Assembly (NCBI RefSeq): GCF_005116675.2
Contig: NZ_CP050699.1
Span: forward strand, 3,185,001-3,249,000
Length of the DNA: 64,000 bases
Origin: Desulfosediminicola ganghwensis
Lineage (GTDB): Bacteria > Desulfobacterota > Desulfobulbia > Desulfobulbales > Desulfocapsaceae
Direction of reading: 5' to 3'
In this document: one piece after another, positions 53,248-62,794 of the stretch
How the letters are laid out: every line of letters starts with the position of its first letter
Numbering within the stretch: position 1 is the stretch's first letter
The notes under the pieces: generated by a model
Databases searched by the model: none
The model's input: only the letters and a program-made list of their open reading frames with translations
What the model was told of the DNA's origin: nothing
Position numbers and translations under genes: made by a program

Positions 53248-54522
53248 TTATAGCCTTTGAATAATGTAAAGATAGGTTGGAACCCGACTGAGTACTTTCA
53301 GACGATTGAAACCAAATGTTTTAGATCGTGAAGGTTGACCAAATTTCAGCGGTGACAGGTAGACACACCCCTTCGGTTTAACCCGAGGCAGGGATTCGCG
53401 GACCAGTTCGAGAAAGGCAGGGAGATGTGTTTGAGGCAGATCTTCATCGAGAACAAAATTGGCTGTAATCTCAGTTTTGCTGAAATTGTCATTGATATCC
53501 TGGATGCGGGCAAAGGCATCTGCTACCTGAGCTGAAGTGATTGGTTTGCCAAGCAGGTCGAGTGTGGCCTGGTCATGGGACTCAAGCCCGATATTGATGT
53601 AAACCTGAAAGGGTAATTGCTCAATTTCCCGAAAAAAGTCGTCGGGGGTATTCAGCAACGATGAAACAGAACCAAAGAGATATGCGCTACAGCCATGTAA
53701 GAATGAGGCGGAGAGATTCAGTTTCTCTTCAGCGGATTTGAGGGTGTACAATATCAGCTTGGGTCCGGCATTCAAGGCGTCATGCTCGCCCAGGAAAAGG
53801 CCGTTGTAATTGATGAGGTCATCCCTGTATATACGCATCAACCCATCTAGTTGATGATCAATTTCTGCTGGAGATTTGGGGGCAAATAGTCGTTTGTTTT
53901 TGACTTCACAAAACCTGCACTTGTATAGGCAGCCAGTTGCAACAGTAATAGGGATAACGTTGTAATCAACGTGGCGTGCATCAGGTGGTAATACGGTTGA
54001 GCGTCCACCGCAAAGGGTAAACAGGTTATCAGCCGTCTGTTGCAGTCTGTCAGCATTGTTCGCTAACGCTTTTTCAAGAAAGGAAACGATGTCTTCTGGG
54101 AGATTGCTTTCTCTGGTCAGGATCTCTTCAAGGCACCTCGGCCATGAATTGATCAGCTCTTGCAGGCAACCGTTCTGGAAAGGAGCGCCTCCAAGCATTC
54201 CATTGGTTTTGTACGGCAGGTTCGGGAGGTAATATTCACCCGTAGCCTCGTAAACACCGGTATAGCCACCAGTGGAGTAATAGATCCAGTCGTTGCCCAT
54301 GTTGCGTTTAAGCCATTCATGGGGATGGGGCCAGTCTGCCCCTTTACCCCGGGCACGAATTATCTCGTTGTTAAGGTTGAAGTGCAGCACAAGGTCCCGG
54401 GTTTCAACTTCAGCATAGATACCGCTGAAAACGGGATAGCTCATTTTGACATACTTTGCAGACCCCATTTTCCGGAGGCTGATCTGTACGGTATCAGAAG
54501 TGAATGTTGTTGTTGGCTTCAT
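53248..54522 (-). CDS. Radical SAM protein of unknown function
   Basis: About 424 residues. The radical SAM motif CLYKCRFC lies near residue 200, preceded by an N-terminal domain of about 190 residues rich in aromatic residues (YYSTGGYTGVYEATGEYYLPNLPY). Later motifs GLFLGEHDALNAGP and YINIGLESHDQATLDLLGKP are typical of the core barrel. No second Fe-S Cys cluster is obvious. Start chosen at 54522; the frame opens earlier without a ribosome site. Partner genes are not apparent; fau follows. Confidence 0.78.
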   Translation of the reverse strand: MKPTTTFTSDTVQISLRKMGSAKYVKMSYPVFSGIYAEVETRDLVLHFNLNNEIIRARGKGADWPHPHEWLKRNMGNDWIYYSTGGYTGVYEATGEYYLPNLPYKTNGMLGGAPFQNGCLQELINSWPRCLEEILTRESNLPEDIVSFLEKALANNADRLQQTADNLFTLCGGRSTVLPPDARHVDYNVIPITVATGCLYKCRFCEVKNKRLFAPKSPAEIDHQLDGLMRIYRDDLINYNGLFLGEHDALNAGPKLILYTLKSAEEKLNLSASFLHGCSAYLFGSVSSLLNTPDDFFREIEQLPFQVYINIGLESHDQATLDLLGKPITSAQVADAFARIQDINDNFSKTEITANFVLDEDLPQTHLPAFLELVRESLPRVKPKGCVYLSPLKFGQPSRSKTFGFNRLKVLSRVPTYLYIIQRL

Positions 54523-54635
54523 CTGGAACCTGTGAAAAAAACTATCCGATTTCCTCGGTTTTATTGAACCCTGTAATGTGCTATAACTGGTCTGCAATAT
54601 AGCAAATTTATCTTTACCATGCAGGAGTATTCTTT

Positions 54636-54839
54636 ATGGATCATTGTAGTACTCACCATGACCGTCCGGCACAATATTATTGTTCGAAACACAAAGTTGG
54701 CTTGTGCGAGGAGTGCCTGCATTGTCTCGATCCTGAGATTTATTGCACATTCCGCACATCTTGTCCGATCTGGTTTTTGCACAAGGAGCACAGACGCGAA
54801 GCGCGTCGAATTGAAGAACAGCGGAGAGGGGACAAATAA
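54636..54839 (+). CDS. B-box-like zinc miniprotein (67 aa)
   Basis: A 67-residue protein rich in Cys and His: CSTHHDRP, YCSKHK, LCEECLHCLDPEIYC and SCPIWFLHKEHR. The first half follows the B-box zinc-finger spacing. I recall short deltaproteobacterial proteins with this CxDPexYCxxRxxCPI pattern, but cannot check. It probably binds one or two Zn ions. The start follows AGGAG. The C-terminus is strongly basic. Confidence 0.72.
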   Translation: MDHCSTHHDRPAQYYCSKHKVGLCEECLHCLDPEIYCTFRTSCPIWFLHKEHRREARRIEEQRRGDK

Positions 54840-55181
54840 AAGGTAAAAGCTTGAATTTTCAAGGTTCCGCCAGCGTGCCGGACTATTTATAGTGATAGCG
54901 TACATATAACTCTGCCAGCTTAGCATACATCATCATGCCGGCAGTACGGCGTATCAACCAGCTGATGCCGTAAATGAGATCATGAATCAGAATTGAATCC
55001 TTCAAACTGCTGCCTGCCCAATAGAAGTAACTCTTTTTCCACGCCCTAATTTCCATATAATGAAAAGGTCAATAAGCCTTAGCTACGTATTTTATCATAA
55101 AAGCAGCACTTTAATCAGCAGCAGGTTCACAGGTCGGCTGTACAAGTGAAGTGCAAAATTGAATGATTTCGAAGGGCAATA
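54840..55181. other. 342-bp gene-free region
   Basis: Nothing recognisable apart from the expected promoter of the P460-like gene. Confidence 0.4.
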
Positions 55182-55655
55182 ATGAAAAAGAGAATTCAGT
55201 ATACAATGGCCTCAGTACTGTGTTTGTTGGTTGCGTCATTGGCCTGGGCTGAAATGCCTGAGCCAGGTCTGGATGCGCTGTGGATCTATATCTCCAGGAC
55301 ATCAACTTACAGTTCCTGGGGATTCTGGCCGGATCACCAGGGAATGCGGGAAGGCAGTGCGCCGCATCGTCCGTTACATAAAGTGTATGTCAACGAGGCG
55401 GGACTCACCTCTGCGAAGCCTCTGGTGAATGTTGGTACGATTGTGGTAAAGGAAAATCATAATGAGGCCGAAGAACGTCAGGCCCTTACCGTTATGTATA
55501 AAATTAAAGGATATAACCCGGAAGCTGGAGACTGGTTTTGGGCAAAATATGATACAAACGGTAAAGCTGATAGGTTCGGAAAGCCCGCAGGTGGTATAAG
55601 TTGCCATGGTGGCGCTGCCGCTGGTGATTATATTCTCATCCACAGCTTTGATTAG
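55182..55655 (+). CDS. Cytochrome P460-like exported protein with incomplete haem motif
   Basis: 157 residues with a signal peptide (residues 1-23, AWA). The layout matches cytochrome P460 domain proteins: WIYISRTSTYSSWGFWPD, VKENHNEAEERQALTVMYKIKGYNPEAGDWFWAKYDTNGKAD, and a final CHGGAAAGDYILIH. P460 proteins attach haem through CxxCH near this end. Here the sequence reads GISCH, with Gly at the first Cys position, so at most one thioether bond could form. It may bind haem through a single Cys, or not at all. Start has GAAGGG ahead. Confidence 0.75.
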   Translation: MKKRIQYTMASVLCLLVASLAWAEMPEPGLDALWIYISRTSTYSSWGFWPDHQGMREGSAPHRPLHKVYVNEAGLTSAKPLVNVGTIVVKENHNEAEERQALTVMYKIKGYNPEAGDWFWAKYDTNGKADRFGKPAGGISCHGGAAAGDYILIHSFD

Positions 55656-56488
55656 CATTGAACTGTTTCTTTTCGGCAGCAGCCGATGTATTCAACATTG
55701 ACTGTTGTCGTTATTATCCAGACATGCCCCTCCCGGAATTGCTCTCTTTTAAGCCAGTATCTCTCATCATCACTGATCGCCCCCTTGAGGGGATTTTTCG
55801 TGACAGTGAATTACAATATCACACCAGACTAAAACAGACACTTATAATAAACCAGAAGTGGTTGTTTGTCAGGGTGTGTTGTTCGCAATATAGCGAAAGT
55901 ACACATTTTTTTGTTTGTGCTTGCACAAGATATTGCTATCGGTTAATTATCTCTATGTTGGTGATACTTAACATAAAAAAGTTGCTGGTATTATGGGGCG
56001 TTTGTCCTGCCTGGAGATGTGTACCTGTCGTACCTGCCGACTATAAATTATGTGATAGACAATGTATCCCCCATATTTTTGTGAGAGCTTTTCCATGTAA
56101 TATTCTTTTATCGGGAAAAAAATGCACAGACGACCTCACATATCCCCTTCATTATCTTCGAAGCTGAACTTTAAAGCTCAGTATGTCGTTTGTCTATATA
56201 TTCTGTTTTGTCATATTGTTACTATTTTGTCTGATGTATTTTGCTTTCATTCAGATTTTTTTACTTGATGCGGTTACCTGTTGATAGAATGATTTGAGTT
56301 CGCAACTTGATACTATATATTTATATTCCATATTAACTGGATTTTAATGTGAGCAATATATATTGATGTTAAATATTAATACGATATACAGAACATCTTT
56401 TGGCTGAGGCAGATTAAGCGAGGATATCCAACGTGGTGCGGAAACCCCGCAGGTATAAGAACCAATCAGTAACCAGTGTGAGTTTGTT
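55656..56488. other. 833-bp AT-rich stretch without a convincing gene
   Basis: A 169-codon TTG-started frame (55658-56167) has odd composition and no family features, and is rejected. A short CCCC/GGGG hairpin followed by ATTTTT (55784-55800) could end the P460-like transcript. The right half is very AT-rich. Confidence 0.45.
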
Positions 56489-56845
56489 ATGGATAATAGG
56501 TTTTCCGATGAAGAAAGGGCATTTTTCAGGAAGTTGAAAGATGAGCGATCCAACGGCTGGATAACTATTCTTCTCCCGCTCCTGATATTTTTTATTATCG
56601 TTATAGATATCTATTCCGGTAACAGTACACCAAGCGAGTTGTTATTCTCTCCTTATATCATTATCGGAATAGTCGGTTTTTGTCTGCTGTATCTAGCATC
56701 ACAGGTTATTTCAGAATTGCGCTTTCGTAAACATTATCTGTCACATAGATCACCAAAATCAATTACCTTTATGTTCTTACGTATCGGGTTTTATCTGGTT
56801 GTTGGCATAGGATTTTACTGGGTGATCAGGTATGCACTAATATAA
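56489..56845 (+). CDS. Small membrane protein (118 aa), unknown function
   Basis: A charged N-terminus (about 25 residues) followed by three hydrophobic helices at about residues 26-44, 55-73 and 95-115. No family recognised. The ribosome site is weak, but the topology is coherent. It stands alone between two gene-poor stretches. Confidence 0.55.
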   Translation: MDNRFSDEERAFFRKLKDERSNGWITILLPLLIFFIIVIDIYSGNSTPSELLFSPYIIIGIVGFCLLYLASQVISELRFRKHYLSHRSPKSITFMFLRIGFYLVVGIGFYWVIRYALI

Positions 56846-57245
56846 GTAATTCCGATTATGCCCGGATATTCATTCCTGGTAGTATCTCCCATCCTTCTGT
56901 CTTCTGACCTACTCCCCGCAACACACACAAAAAAGACTGACCCGCAGTCTCGGTTTTGGGCTTTCCTGCGTCTTTCCCCGGATGTGCGCTAATGTCAGCT
57001 GAACTGGCAATACAAATTGTCTCAGCGATAAAAAAGTCTGGCGTACGAGTCGGTCATTTTCTGATTTTGCTTCGAACTGATACAATATTTCATGGAGCAT
57101 TCTGTGAGTTAGTTCACCAGTCATAGACTGGTCTTCGACCAGCTAAAAGATTGCTGATTCCGAATGGTTTGTTGTAAATATTAAATTATGCCAGAGGTTG
57201 TAGTGGCACTATCTGGTATGAAGATAATATGAATAGGGAAAATCT
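56846..57245. other. 400-bp gene-free region with alternative hairpins
   Basis: At 57116-57142 two mutually exclusive hairpins share the GACTGGT segment: ACCAGTC-ATA-GACTGGT and CTGGTC-TTC-GACCAG. They lie about 100 bp before the cotransporter start. Confidence 0.45.
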
Positions 57246-59825
57246 ATGCAGCCAAAGAATGCTTTGCCAGAGCAAGTTGGCGTATTAGGGACTTTTGCCG
57301 GCGTTTTTACTCCTTCCATCCTTACCATTCTCGGCATAATCCTTTTTCTGCGTCTTGGCTATGTGGTAGGTAGCACAGGCTTGATGTATGGTTTGCTCAT
57401 CATTGGGTTGGCTAATAGTATATCGGTGCTGACTGCCTTTTCCCTTGCGGCGATTGCCACAAATTTCAAAGTGAAAGGTGGAGGCGATTACTACCTCATC
57501 TCACGCACCCTTGGCCTCGAGTTTGGAGGGGCGCTGGGATTCGTGCTCTTTCTTGCCCAGTCGGTCTCAATTGCCTTTTATTGTATTGGGTTTGGTGAAG
57601 TTGTCGCTGGCTATTTCCCGGGTGGTCCGTCAAGTCTCCCTCAAATGATCTCCGCGCTTGCAGTGGCTCTTCTGTTCCTTTTAGCCTGGGTTGGTGCCGA
57701 CCTGGCCACGAAGTTTCAGTATCTGGTTATGGCATTTTTGGTGCTGGCTCTGACTTCATTTTATATCGGGGGAGTAGCGAACTGGGATAGTGGGTTGTTG
57801 GCCAAAAACCTCGCACGTCCACAAAATGCCGCACCATTCTGGGTACTATTCGCTATTTTCTTTCCAGCGGTTACCGGTTTTACCCAAGGGGTAAGCATGT
57901 CGGGAGATCTGAAATATCCTGAAAAAAGTTTACCGCTTGGAACATTTGTGGCTGTAGGACTGTCCATTGTAGTTTACGTAACCATAGCGATTCTTTTTGC
58001 AGCCAGCAGACCGCTTACTATACTGCAGAACGATTATGGTGCGATGGCTGATATTGCGTACATGGGTATCTTTATCGATGCCGGTGTCATTGCAGCCACT
58101 CTTTCATCTGCCATGGCCTCATTTTTAGGTGCGCCGCGCATACTGCAATCCCTCGCCAAAGATAAAATATTCCTTTTTCTGAATCCTTTTGCCAAAGGCA
58201 GTGCTGAAACGGACAACCCTCAAAGAGGAGTGGCTTTGTCGGCTGCTATTGCTTTTGCAACTATCGCTTTAGGTGAACTCGACCTGATAGCCCGGTTGGT
58301 TTCGATGTTTTTTCTGATTTCTTACGGGTTGCTGAATTACGCAACCTATTATGAAGCAGGAGCCTCCAGCCCTTCCTTCAGGCCGCGATTCAAATGGTAC
58401 CATAAAAACATCAGTCTGGCCGGGGCCGCAGCGTGTCTGGGGGTGATGTTGGCCATAGATTGGGAATATGGTATTGCGGCTATCGCTATTCTTTTTGCCA
58501 TATATCAATATTTGCGGAGAACCACCCGTCCGGCTCGTTGGGCCGACAGTCAACGTTCCCATAATTTACAAAAAGTACGGTCTCTTCTTCTCGAGGCAGG
58601 TTCGGACCCTGATCATCCAAGGGACTGGAGACCATATATTCTGGCCTTCTCTGCCACCAGGGAAAGAAGGGGAAGGTTGCTTGAGTTTGCAAGCTGGCTT
58701 GAGGGAAAAAGTGGTTTAACCACTGTGGTGCAATTTATTGAGGGAGAAGGGGCGCAAAGTCGTAAAAGGAGGCTTGAGGCGGCTGCTGAATTGAAAAGGG
58801 AAGTGGAAAGTCACCGGCTTGACATCTTCTCACGAGTAATTGCCAGTCCTGATGCTCTACTATCCCTGGACGTGCTTATTCAGTCGTTTGGTTTAGGTCC
58901 CATAAAAGCGAACACAATACTCCTCAACTGGCTTGAAGATAAAGATGATACTTCCGTTGCCCGCACAAGGAATTATGTGAAATATCTTAGGAGTGGTTAT
59001 CGAGCGGGATGCCATCTTGTAATTTTCAAAGGCGATCAGCGTAGCTGGGATGAGGTTGAACTTGTCGAGCCTGAAAAACGGAGAATAGATGTCTGGTGGC
59101 GAGGTGATGCAACGAGCCGGCTGATGTTGCTACTGGCATATCTCACTACCAGAGATAAGCGGTGGGATGGTGCTACCATTCGGGTACTGGCTACCAATTA
59201 TTCTGACCTGTCGGAAAAGAGTCTTGCTGATCTGCAGCAAACCATAGGTGAAACACGCATCAATGCGGAAATGATCCTGGTGGAAAATGCAAATCATCAC
59301 TCTATCTCAAAATATTCTGCTGATGCTGAACTCACCTTTATGGGGGTTACCATAAGAAGCGAAGGTGTATTTGATATATTTGGCGATAATGTCCAGATTA
59401 TCGAACACACCAATGGTTTGCTGGCACTGGTGCAGGCCGGACAGGAAGTCGATCTGGGTGCAGAACCGGAAGAAGGGGAGGCGGGTGATCTTGCTGAAGC
59501 GCAGGATAATCTCGACCGCCTGAAGCAAAGATTGAAAAAGGCTGAAAAGGCTGCTGCTGATGCGGCAGCTAAAGCCAGGACGGAGATGGATAAGATAGAG
59601 CTCGGTGGCTCAACGCTCGACCAGGATCTTGTCGATCAGTTGCGACTCGCCCTGCAGGCACGTGAAAAATCGGAACTTGCTGATAAGAGAATGGCTCGTG
59701 AACAGGCTAAAGTCGATCTGGCAATCAAAGAAGCTGAAGGAGGAACTTCAGAGCTTAAAGACGATGAAGCAGAGAATACAGAACACGATAATCCGGAAGA
59801 TGGGGGCGGAGTAGATCGCCAATGA
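57246..59825 (+). CDS. Cation-chloride cotransporter (SLC12-type, APC superfamily)
   Basis: 859 residues. About twelve membrane helices occupy residues 15-425 with GVFTPSILTILGIILFLRLGYVVG at the first, GGGDYYLISRTLGLEFGGALG and FFPAVTGFTQGVSMSGDL in later ones. The C-terminal half (about 440-740) is the cytosolic SLC12 regulatory-type domain; the last 110 residues are a charged, Ala-rich coiled-coil tail. Bacterial members are thought to move Na/K with Cl or amino acids. The tail is longer than I would expect. AGGGA lies ahead of the start; a strong terminator follows. Confidence 0.87.
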   Translation: MQPKNALPEQVGVLGTFAGVFTPSILTILGIILFLRLGYVVGSTGLMYGLLIIGLANSISVLTAFSLAAIATNFKVKGGGDYYLISRTLGLEFGGALGFVLFLAQSVSIAFYCIGFGEVVAGYFPGGPSSLPQMISALAVALLFLLAWVGADLATKFQYLVMAFLVLALTSFYIGGVANWDSGLLAKNLARPQNAAPFWVLFAIFFPAVTGFTQGVSMSGDLKYPEKSLPLGTFVAVGLSIVVYVTIAILFAASRPLTILQNDYGAMADIAYMGIFIDAGVIAATLSSAMASFLGAPRILQSLAKDKIFLFLNPFAKGSAETDNPQRGVALSAAIAFATIALGELDLIARLVSMFFLISYGLLNYATYYEAGASSPSFRPRFKWYHKNISLAGAAACLGVMLAIDWEYGIAAIAILFAIYQYLRRTTRPARWADSQRSHNLQKVRSLLLEAGSDPDHPRDWRPYILAFSATRERRGRLLEFASWLEGKSGLTTVVQFIEGEGAQSRKRRLEAAAELKREVESHRLDIFSRVIASPDALLSLDVLIQSFGLGPIKANTILLNWLEDKDDTSVARTRNYVKYLRSGYRAGCHLVIFKGDQRSWDEVELVEPEKRRIDVWWRGDATSRLMLLLAYLTTRDKRWDGATIRVLATNYSDLSEKSLADLQQTIGETRINAEMILVENANHHSISKYSADAELTFMGVTIRSEGVFDIFGDNVQIIEHTNGLLALVQAGQEVDLGAEPEEGEAGDLAEAQDNLDRLKQRLKKAEKAAADAAAKARTEMDKIELGGSTLDQDLVDQLRLALQAREKSELADKRMAREQAKVDLAIKEAEGGTSELKDDEAENTEHDNPEDGGGVDRQ

Positions 59826-59928
59826 ATTAGGATACCAAGAACCTGCATCCGGTGGTCTTACGCTTTGGTGTTTCCAAGAAGTGTTCAATCAGCTATGATG
59901 CCGATTGACGTTGACTCTGAAACCTCTT

Positions 59929-59978
59929 GTTCGCACCTGAACTGTCCTAGGTCGGCAGACAGGTGCGAACCTTTTTTT
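59929..59978 (+). terminator. Terminator of cotransporter gene
   Basis: A perfect 11-bp stem (59929-59939 with 59960-59970) and CTTTTTTT. Confidence 0.9.
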
Positions 59979-60045
59979 ATGATCTGATAGTTTTCAGTGA
60001 GTGGAATTTTTCATCGGGGTATTGCTACCAGAAAGGCAGCTGGTT

Positions 60046-60387
60046 ATGAGTGGAATAGATATAGACAAACTGACGGAACTACTTTTGCAGCAGCGGAAAG
60101 AGTTGATCGGGCAGAAAAAGGCCGGTCAGGCCTCCACCCGCACTGTCGAATTGGATCAATCAACTGTAGGACGCCTCTCAAGGATGGATGCCATGCAATC
60201 TCAAGCTATGGCACTTGAAGGCAAGCGACGACGAGAGATACAACTTACCCGCATTGAGGCAGCTCTTGAACGAATTGAAGAGGGGGAGTTTGGCTACTGT
60301 GCCATGTACGATGAAGAGATTGCAGGTCGCCGTCTCGAGATTGACCCGGCCAACCCTTTCTGTGTGCACTGTGCTGAAAAAATCTAG
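60046..60387 (+). CDS. DksA/TraR-family zinc-finger-like protein with a missing Cys
   Basis: 113 residues. A coiled-coil N-terminus (residues 1-75) and a C-terminal zinc-finger region FGYCAMYDEEIAGRRLEIDPANPFCVHC. The family motif CxxC appears as CAMY, so one of four Cys ligands is Tyr; the finger may be metal-free, as in some DksA paralogues. It may act on RNA polymerase. The coiled-coil tip acidic pair typical of DksA is not clear. Start at 60046 is chosen; GTG 60001 lacks a ribosome site. Confidence 0.75.
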   Translation: MSGIDIDKLTELLLQQRKELIGQKKAGQASTRTVELDQSTVGRLSRMDAMQSQAMALEGKRRREIQLTRIEAALERIEEGEFGYCAMYDEEIAGRRLEIDPANPFCVHCAEKI

Positions 60388-60925
60388 AGAAAAAAATCTG
60401 GTAATCATTGGTGGCGCCGGCAGAAATGTTGGTAAAACCGAATTCGTCTGCCGCCTGATACAATCGTTTTCAGCTGAATATGACATCTATGCGTTGAAGG
60501 TCTCTGCTATTTTCCCGGACGAGCATCTTTATCATGGGGATCACAGCCGTGATTTTCTTGAAGGAAAACTGTTTGAAGAAAATCGCCTTAATGGTCCAAA
60601 GGATACCTCCCGTATGCTACGGGCAGGTGCGAAAAAAGTGTTCTATCTTAGAAGTGATGACGCAGGGATAGAGGCAGGGTATCGGGAATTCTCGAAAAGA
60701 ATTCCCGATAATGCGCTTGTTGTATGTGAATCAAACAGTTTAAGGTCGGTGGTTGATCCTGCTATTCATATTGTTGTGCGTTCTGTATCAGGCGAGATAA
60801 AACCGAGGGCGTTGGCGCAGCTTGCCAGGGCGAATCTGGTGGTGGTTTCAGATGGCACTTCCGGTTTTTCTGAACTCAATTCTATAGAAATCGTAGATGG
60901 CAATTGCTGGCAACTGATCCCTTGA
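60371..60925 (+). CDS. MobB-like P-loop NTPase
   Basis: About 184 residues if it starts at GTG 60371, overlapping the end of the DksA-like gene by 17 bp. Nucleotide-binding loop NLVIIGGAGRNVGKTEF, and a later LVVVSDG segment. Resemblance is to MobB-type GTPases of molybdenum-cofactor biosynthesis and related DUFs. The Walker A has GRNVGKT, an unusual spacing. The start codon is uncertain (GTG 60362 is also possible). Confidence 0.65.
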   Translation: MLKKSREKNLVIIGGAGRNVGKTEFVCRLIQSFSAEYDIYALKVSAIFPDEHLYHGDHSRDFLEGKLFEENRLNGPKDTSRMLRAGAKKVFYLRSDDAGIEAGYREFSKRIPDNALVVCESNSLRSVVDPAIHIVVRSVSGEIKPRALAQLARANLVVVSDGTSGFSELNSIEIVDGNCWQLIP

Positions 60926-61016
60926 GGTAATTTCAAATAATAAGGCGGCTTGGTGTCTGGTGGTACGTATCACCCTGGAGCTCTCTTTAGCCTGAAGTGC
61001 GCATGAGGGATTCGGG

Positions 61017-61271
61017 CTAATTAGCTTCTAACTGTTGTTCTCTCTCTGTAGTAATTGCTCGTTTCTGGTCCGAACCATAATCTGCCGACATTGTCAGTAA
61101 GGCAAAATAGTATCCGGCGGCTGCAATTATCAGAACCAGTATAGTGATACGCAAAAATTCCCACGGCTTTTGCCAGAGGAATACCAAAAGGACCACTCCT
61201 ACAATGGCGGCAATGATGGGGTAACTGACGATAAATTGATAAATGGTCGCGTAGATATCAGATAAAATCAT
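61017..61271 (-). CDS. Small two-helix membrane protein (84 aa)
   Basis: Two hydrophobic segments at about residues 8-31 and 37-60, then a charged tail. No family recognised. It could be spurious, but the hydrophobic pattern and the ATG start are coherent. The ribosome site is weak. Confidence 0.5.
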   Translation of the reverse strand: MILSDIYATIYQFIVSYPIIAAIVGVVLLVFLWQKPWEFLRITILVLIIAAAGYYFALLTMSADYGSDQKRAITTEREQQLEAN

Positions 61272-61516
61272 AGTGTTTCAAGTAGTATAGTTGATTTTGG
61301 GAGTATCTCATAGCTGTCGCAATTCATTGCGTAGCTGATGTGAAGATAATATGTAGTCACAAGTTATGCAAATTCCAGACCGATTTATTGGCTGCAGGTA
61401 ACTGCTTCAGTCAGTTTACTCTCTGAATACGTTGAGGTATTCAATTTTATGTTGCCGGCTTAATCTGCATGACATACCATTAATCGTACGGTCAATCATT
61501 GTAAGTACAAGTTGAT
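61272..61516. other. Spacer before the TPP riboswitch
   Basis: No gene. The thiB promoter should lie here, ahead of the riboswitch. Nothing clear was seen. Confidence 0.4.
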
Positions 61517-61605
61517 ACGCGGGAGCTTGGAATAACCAGGCTGAGAGGGGTCTGAAAGGGCCCGACCGCTTAACCTGATCCGGATAATGCCGGCGGAGGG
61601 AAAAG
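61517..61605 (+). promoter_or_regulatory. TPP (thi-box) riboswitch
   Basis: The core motifs are present in order: CTGAGA at 61541, ACCTGATCCGGATAATGCCGG (61573-61593) and the closing GGAGGGA. It precedes a thiamine-binding protein gene, with an intrinsic terminator directly after, so binding of thiamine pyrophosphate would stop transcription. Confidence 0.95.
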
Positions 61606-61615
61606 TGTGGCTTTC

Positions 61616-61647
61616 AGCCATCTCCGCTCTGGGGGTGGCTTTTTTTA
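61616..61647 (+). terminator. Riboswitch-linked intrinsic terminator
   Basis: AGCCATCTCC pairs with GGGGGTGGCT (two G-U) across a 5-nt loop, followed by seven T. Part of the stem can presumably pair with riboswitch sequence in the ON state. Confidence 0.85.
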
Positions 61648-61744
61648 TTGCACACGCTCCTCTGCCCGAAAGTAGTATCTGATTGTAAAAACTGCAGATC
61701 AGAACTGCTTCTCCGGGCAAAATTTCACTTTAAAGGAAATAAGT

Positions 61745-62794
61745 ATGAATGGAGCGATTTGCAAGTTGAAGAGAGTATTGTTAATTTTTGCTCTCGTGTT
61801 CATTTTGCCTGCCTGGTGCCATGCAGGACAGACGTTAACTTTGATGACCCATGACAGTTTTAATGTCAGTAAAGAAGTTATTGCCGAATTTGAAAGAGAA
61901 AATGACGTTGTTGTTCGGTTTTTAAAGTCAGGTGATGCCGGGGCTGCTCTTGTTCAGGCTATCCTTTCTAAGAATAACCCAATGGCGGATCTCTTCTTCG
62001 GGGTAGATAACACTTTTCTATCCAGAGCTATCGGTGCAGATATCTTTGAACCGTACCAGTCTCCCATGCTGGAAATGATCCCCGATCGATTAAAGCTGGA
62101 TAATGAAAACAGGTTGTTGCCTGTGAGTTATGGTGATGTTTGCCTCAACTACGATAAAGCCTGGTTTAAGGAAAAGGGGATAGCCCCACCAACTGACCTG
62201 ACAGATCTGACCAGGGCGGAGTATAAAGGCCTCATTGCAGTGCAGAATCCGGCTACGTCCTCTCCGGGTATGGCGTTTCTGCTTGCAACCATAGGCAAGT
62301 TTGGCGAGGGCGATTATCTTAATTACTGGAAGAAGTTGCGTGAGAATAAGGTGCTGATTGCCCAGGGGTGGTCTGATGCCTACTTCGGACACTTCACAGC
62401 TGCTTCAGAGGGGGATCGCCCTATAGTGGTGAGTTATGCTACCAGCCCACCGGCAACTGTATATTATGCTGAGACTGAGCCTGAAGAGGCTCCAACCGTG
62501 GCATTAGTGACCGATGACAACGCTTTCAGGCAGATCGAATTTGTGGGAATCCTGAAAGGGAGCAAAAATGTCACGGTTGCCCGAAAATTTGTCGATTTCA
62601 TGCTCAGCAAAACGTTTCAGGAGGACATTCCCCTGCAAATGTTTGTCTATCCGGCCAACAGCGAAGCTAATCTTCCTGAAATATTTATAAAGTATTCAAA
62701 AGTCGCAGAGAAACCGTTAAAGGTCGATCCCGCAGCCATCGAGACCAATAGGGAAAAATGGCTGGAGGATTGGACAAACGTGATGTTGCGATAA
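61745..62794 (+). CDS. thiB: Thiamine/TPP-binding periplasmic protein
   Basis: 349 residues. Signal peptide (core VLLIFALVFILPA, cleavage near CHA), then LTLMTHDSFNVSKEVIAEFE typical of ThiB/TbpA, and FFGVDNTFLSRAI. It delivers thiamine to the ThiP permease. TPP riboswitch control confirms the pathway. The permease gene follows after 293 bp. Confidence 0.93.
   Translation: MNGAICKLKRVLLIFALVFILPAWCHAGQTLTLMTHDSFNVSKEVIAEFERENDVVVRFLKSGDAGAALVQAILSKNNPMADLFFGVDNTFLSRAIGADIFEPYQSPMLEMIPDRLKLDNENRLLPVSYGDVCLNYDKAWFKEKGIAPPTDLTDLTRAEYKGLIAVQNPATSSPGMAFLLATIGKFGEGDYLNYWKKLRENKVLIAQGWSDAYFGHFTAASEGDRPIVVSYATSPPATVYYAETEPEEAPTVALVTDDNAFRQIEFVGILKGSKNVTVARKFVDFMLSKTFQEDIPLQMFVYPANSEANLPEIFIKYSKVAEKPLKVDPAAIETNREKWLEDWTNVMLR

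Noticed and set aside
55658-56167. 169-codon frame after the P460-like gene
   Set aside because: TTG start without ribosome site, Cys- and aromatic-rich random-looking composition, no family features.
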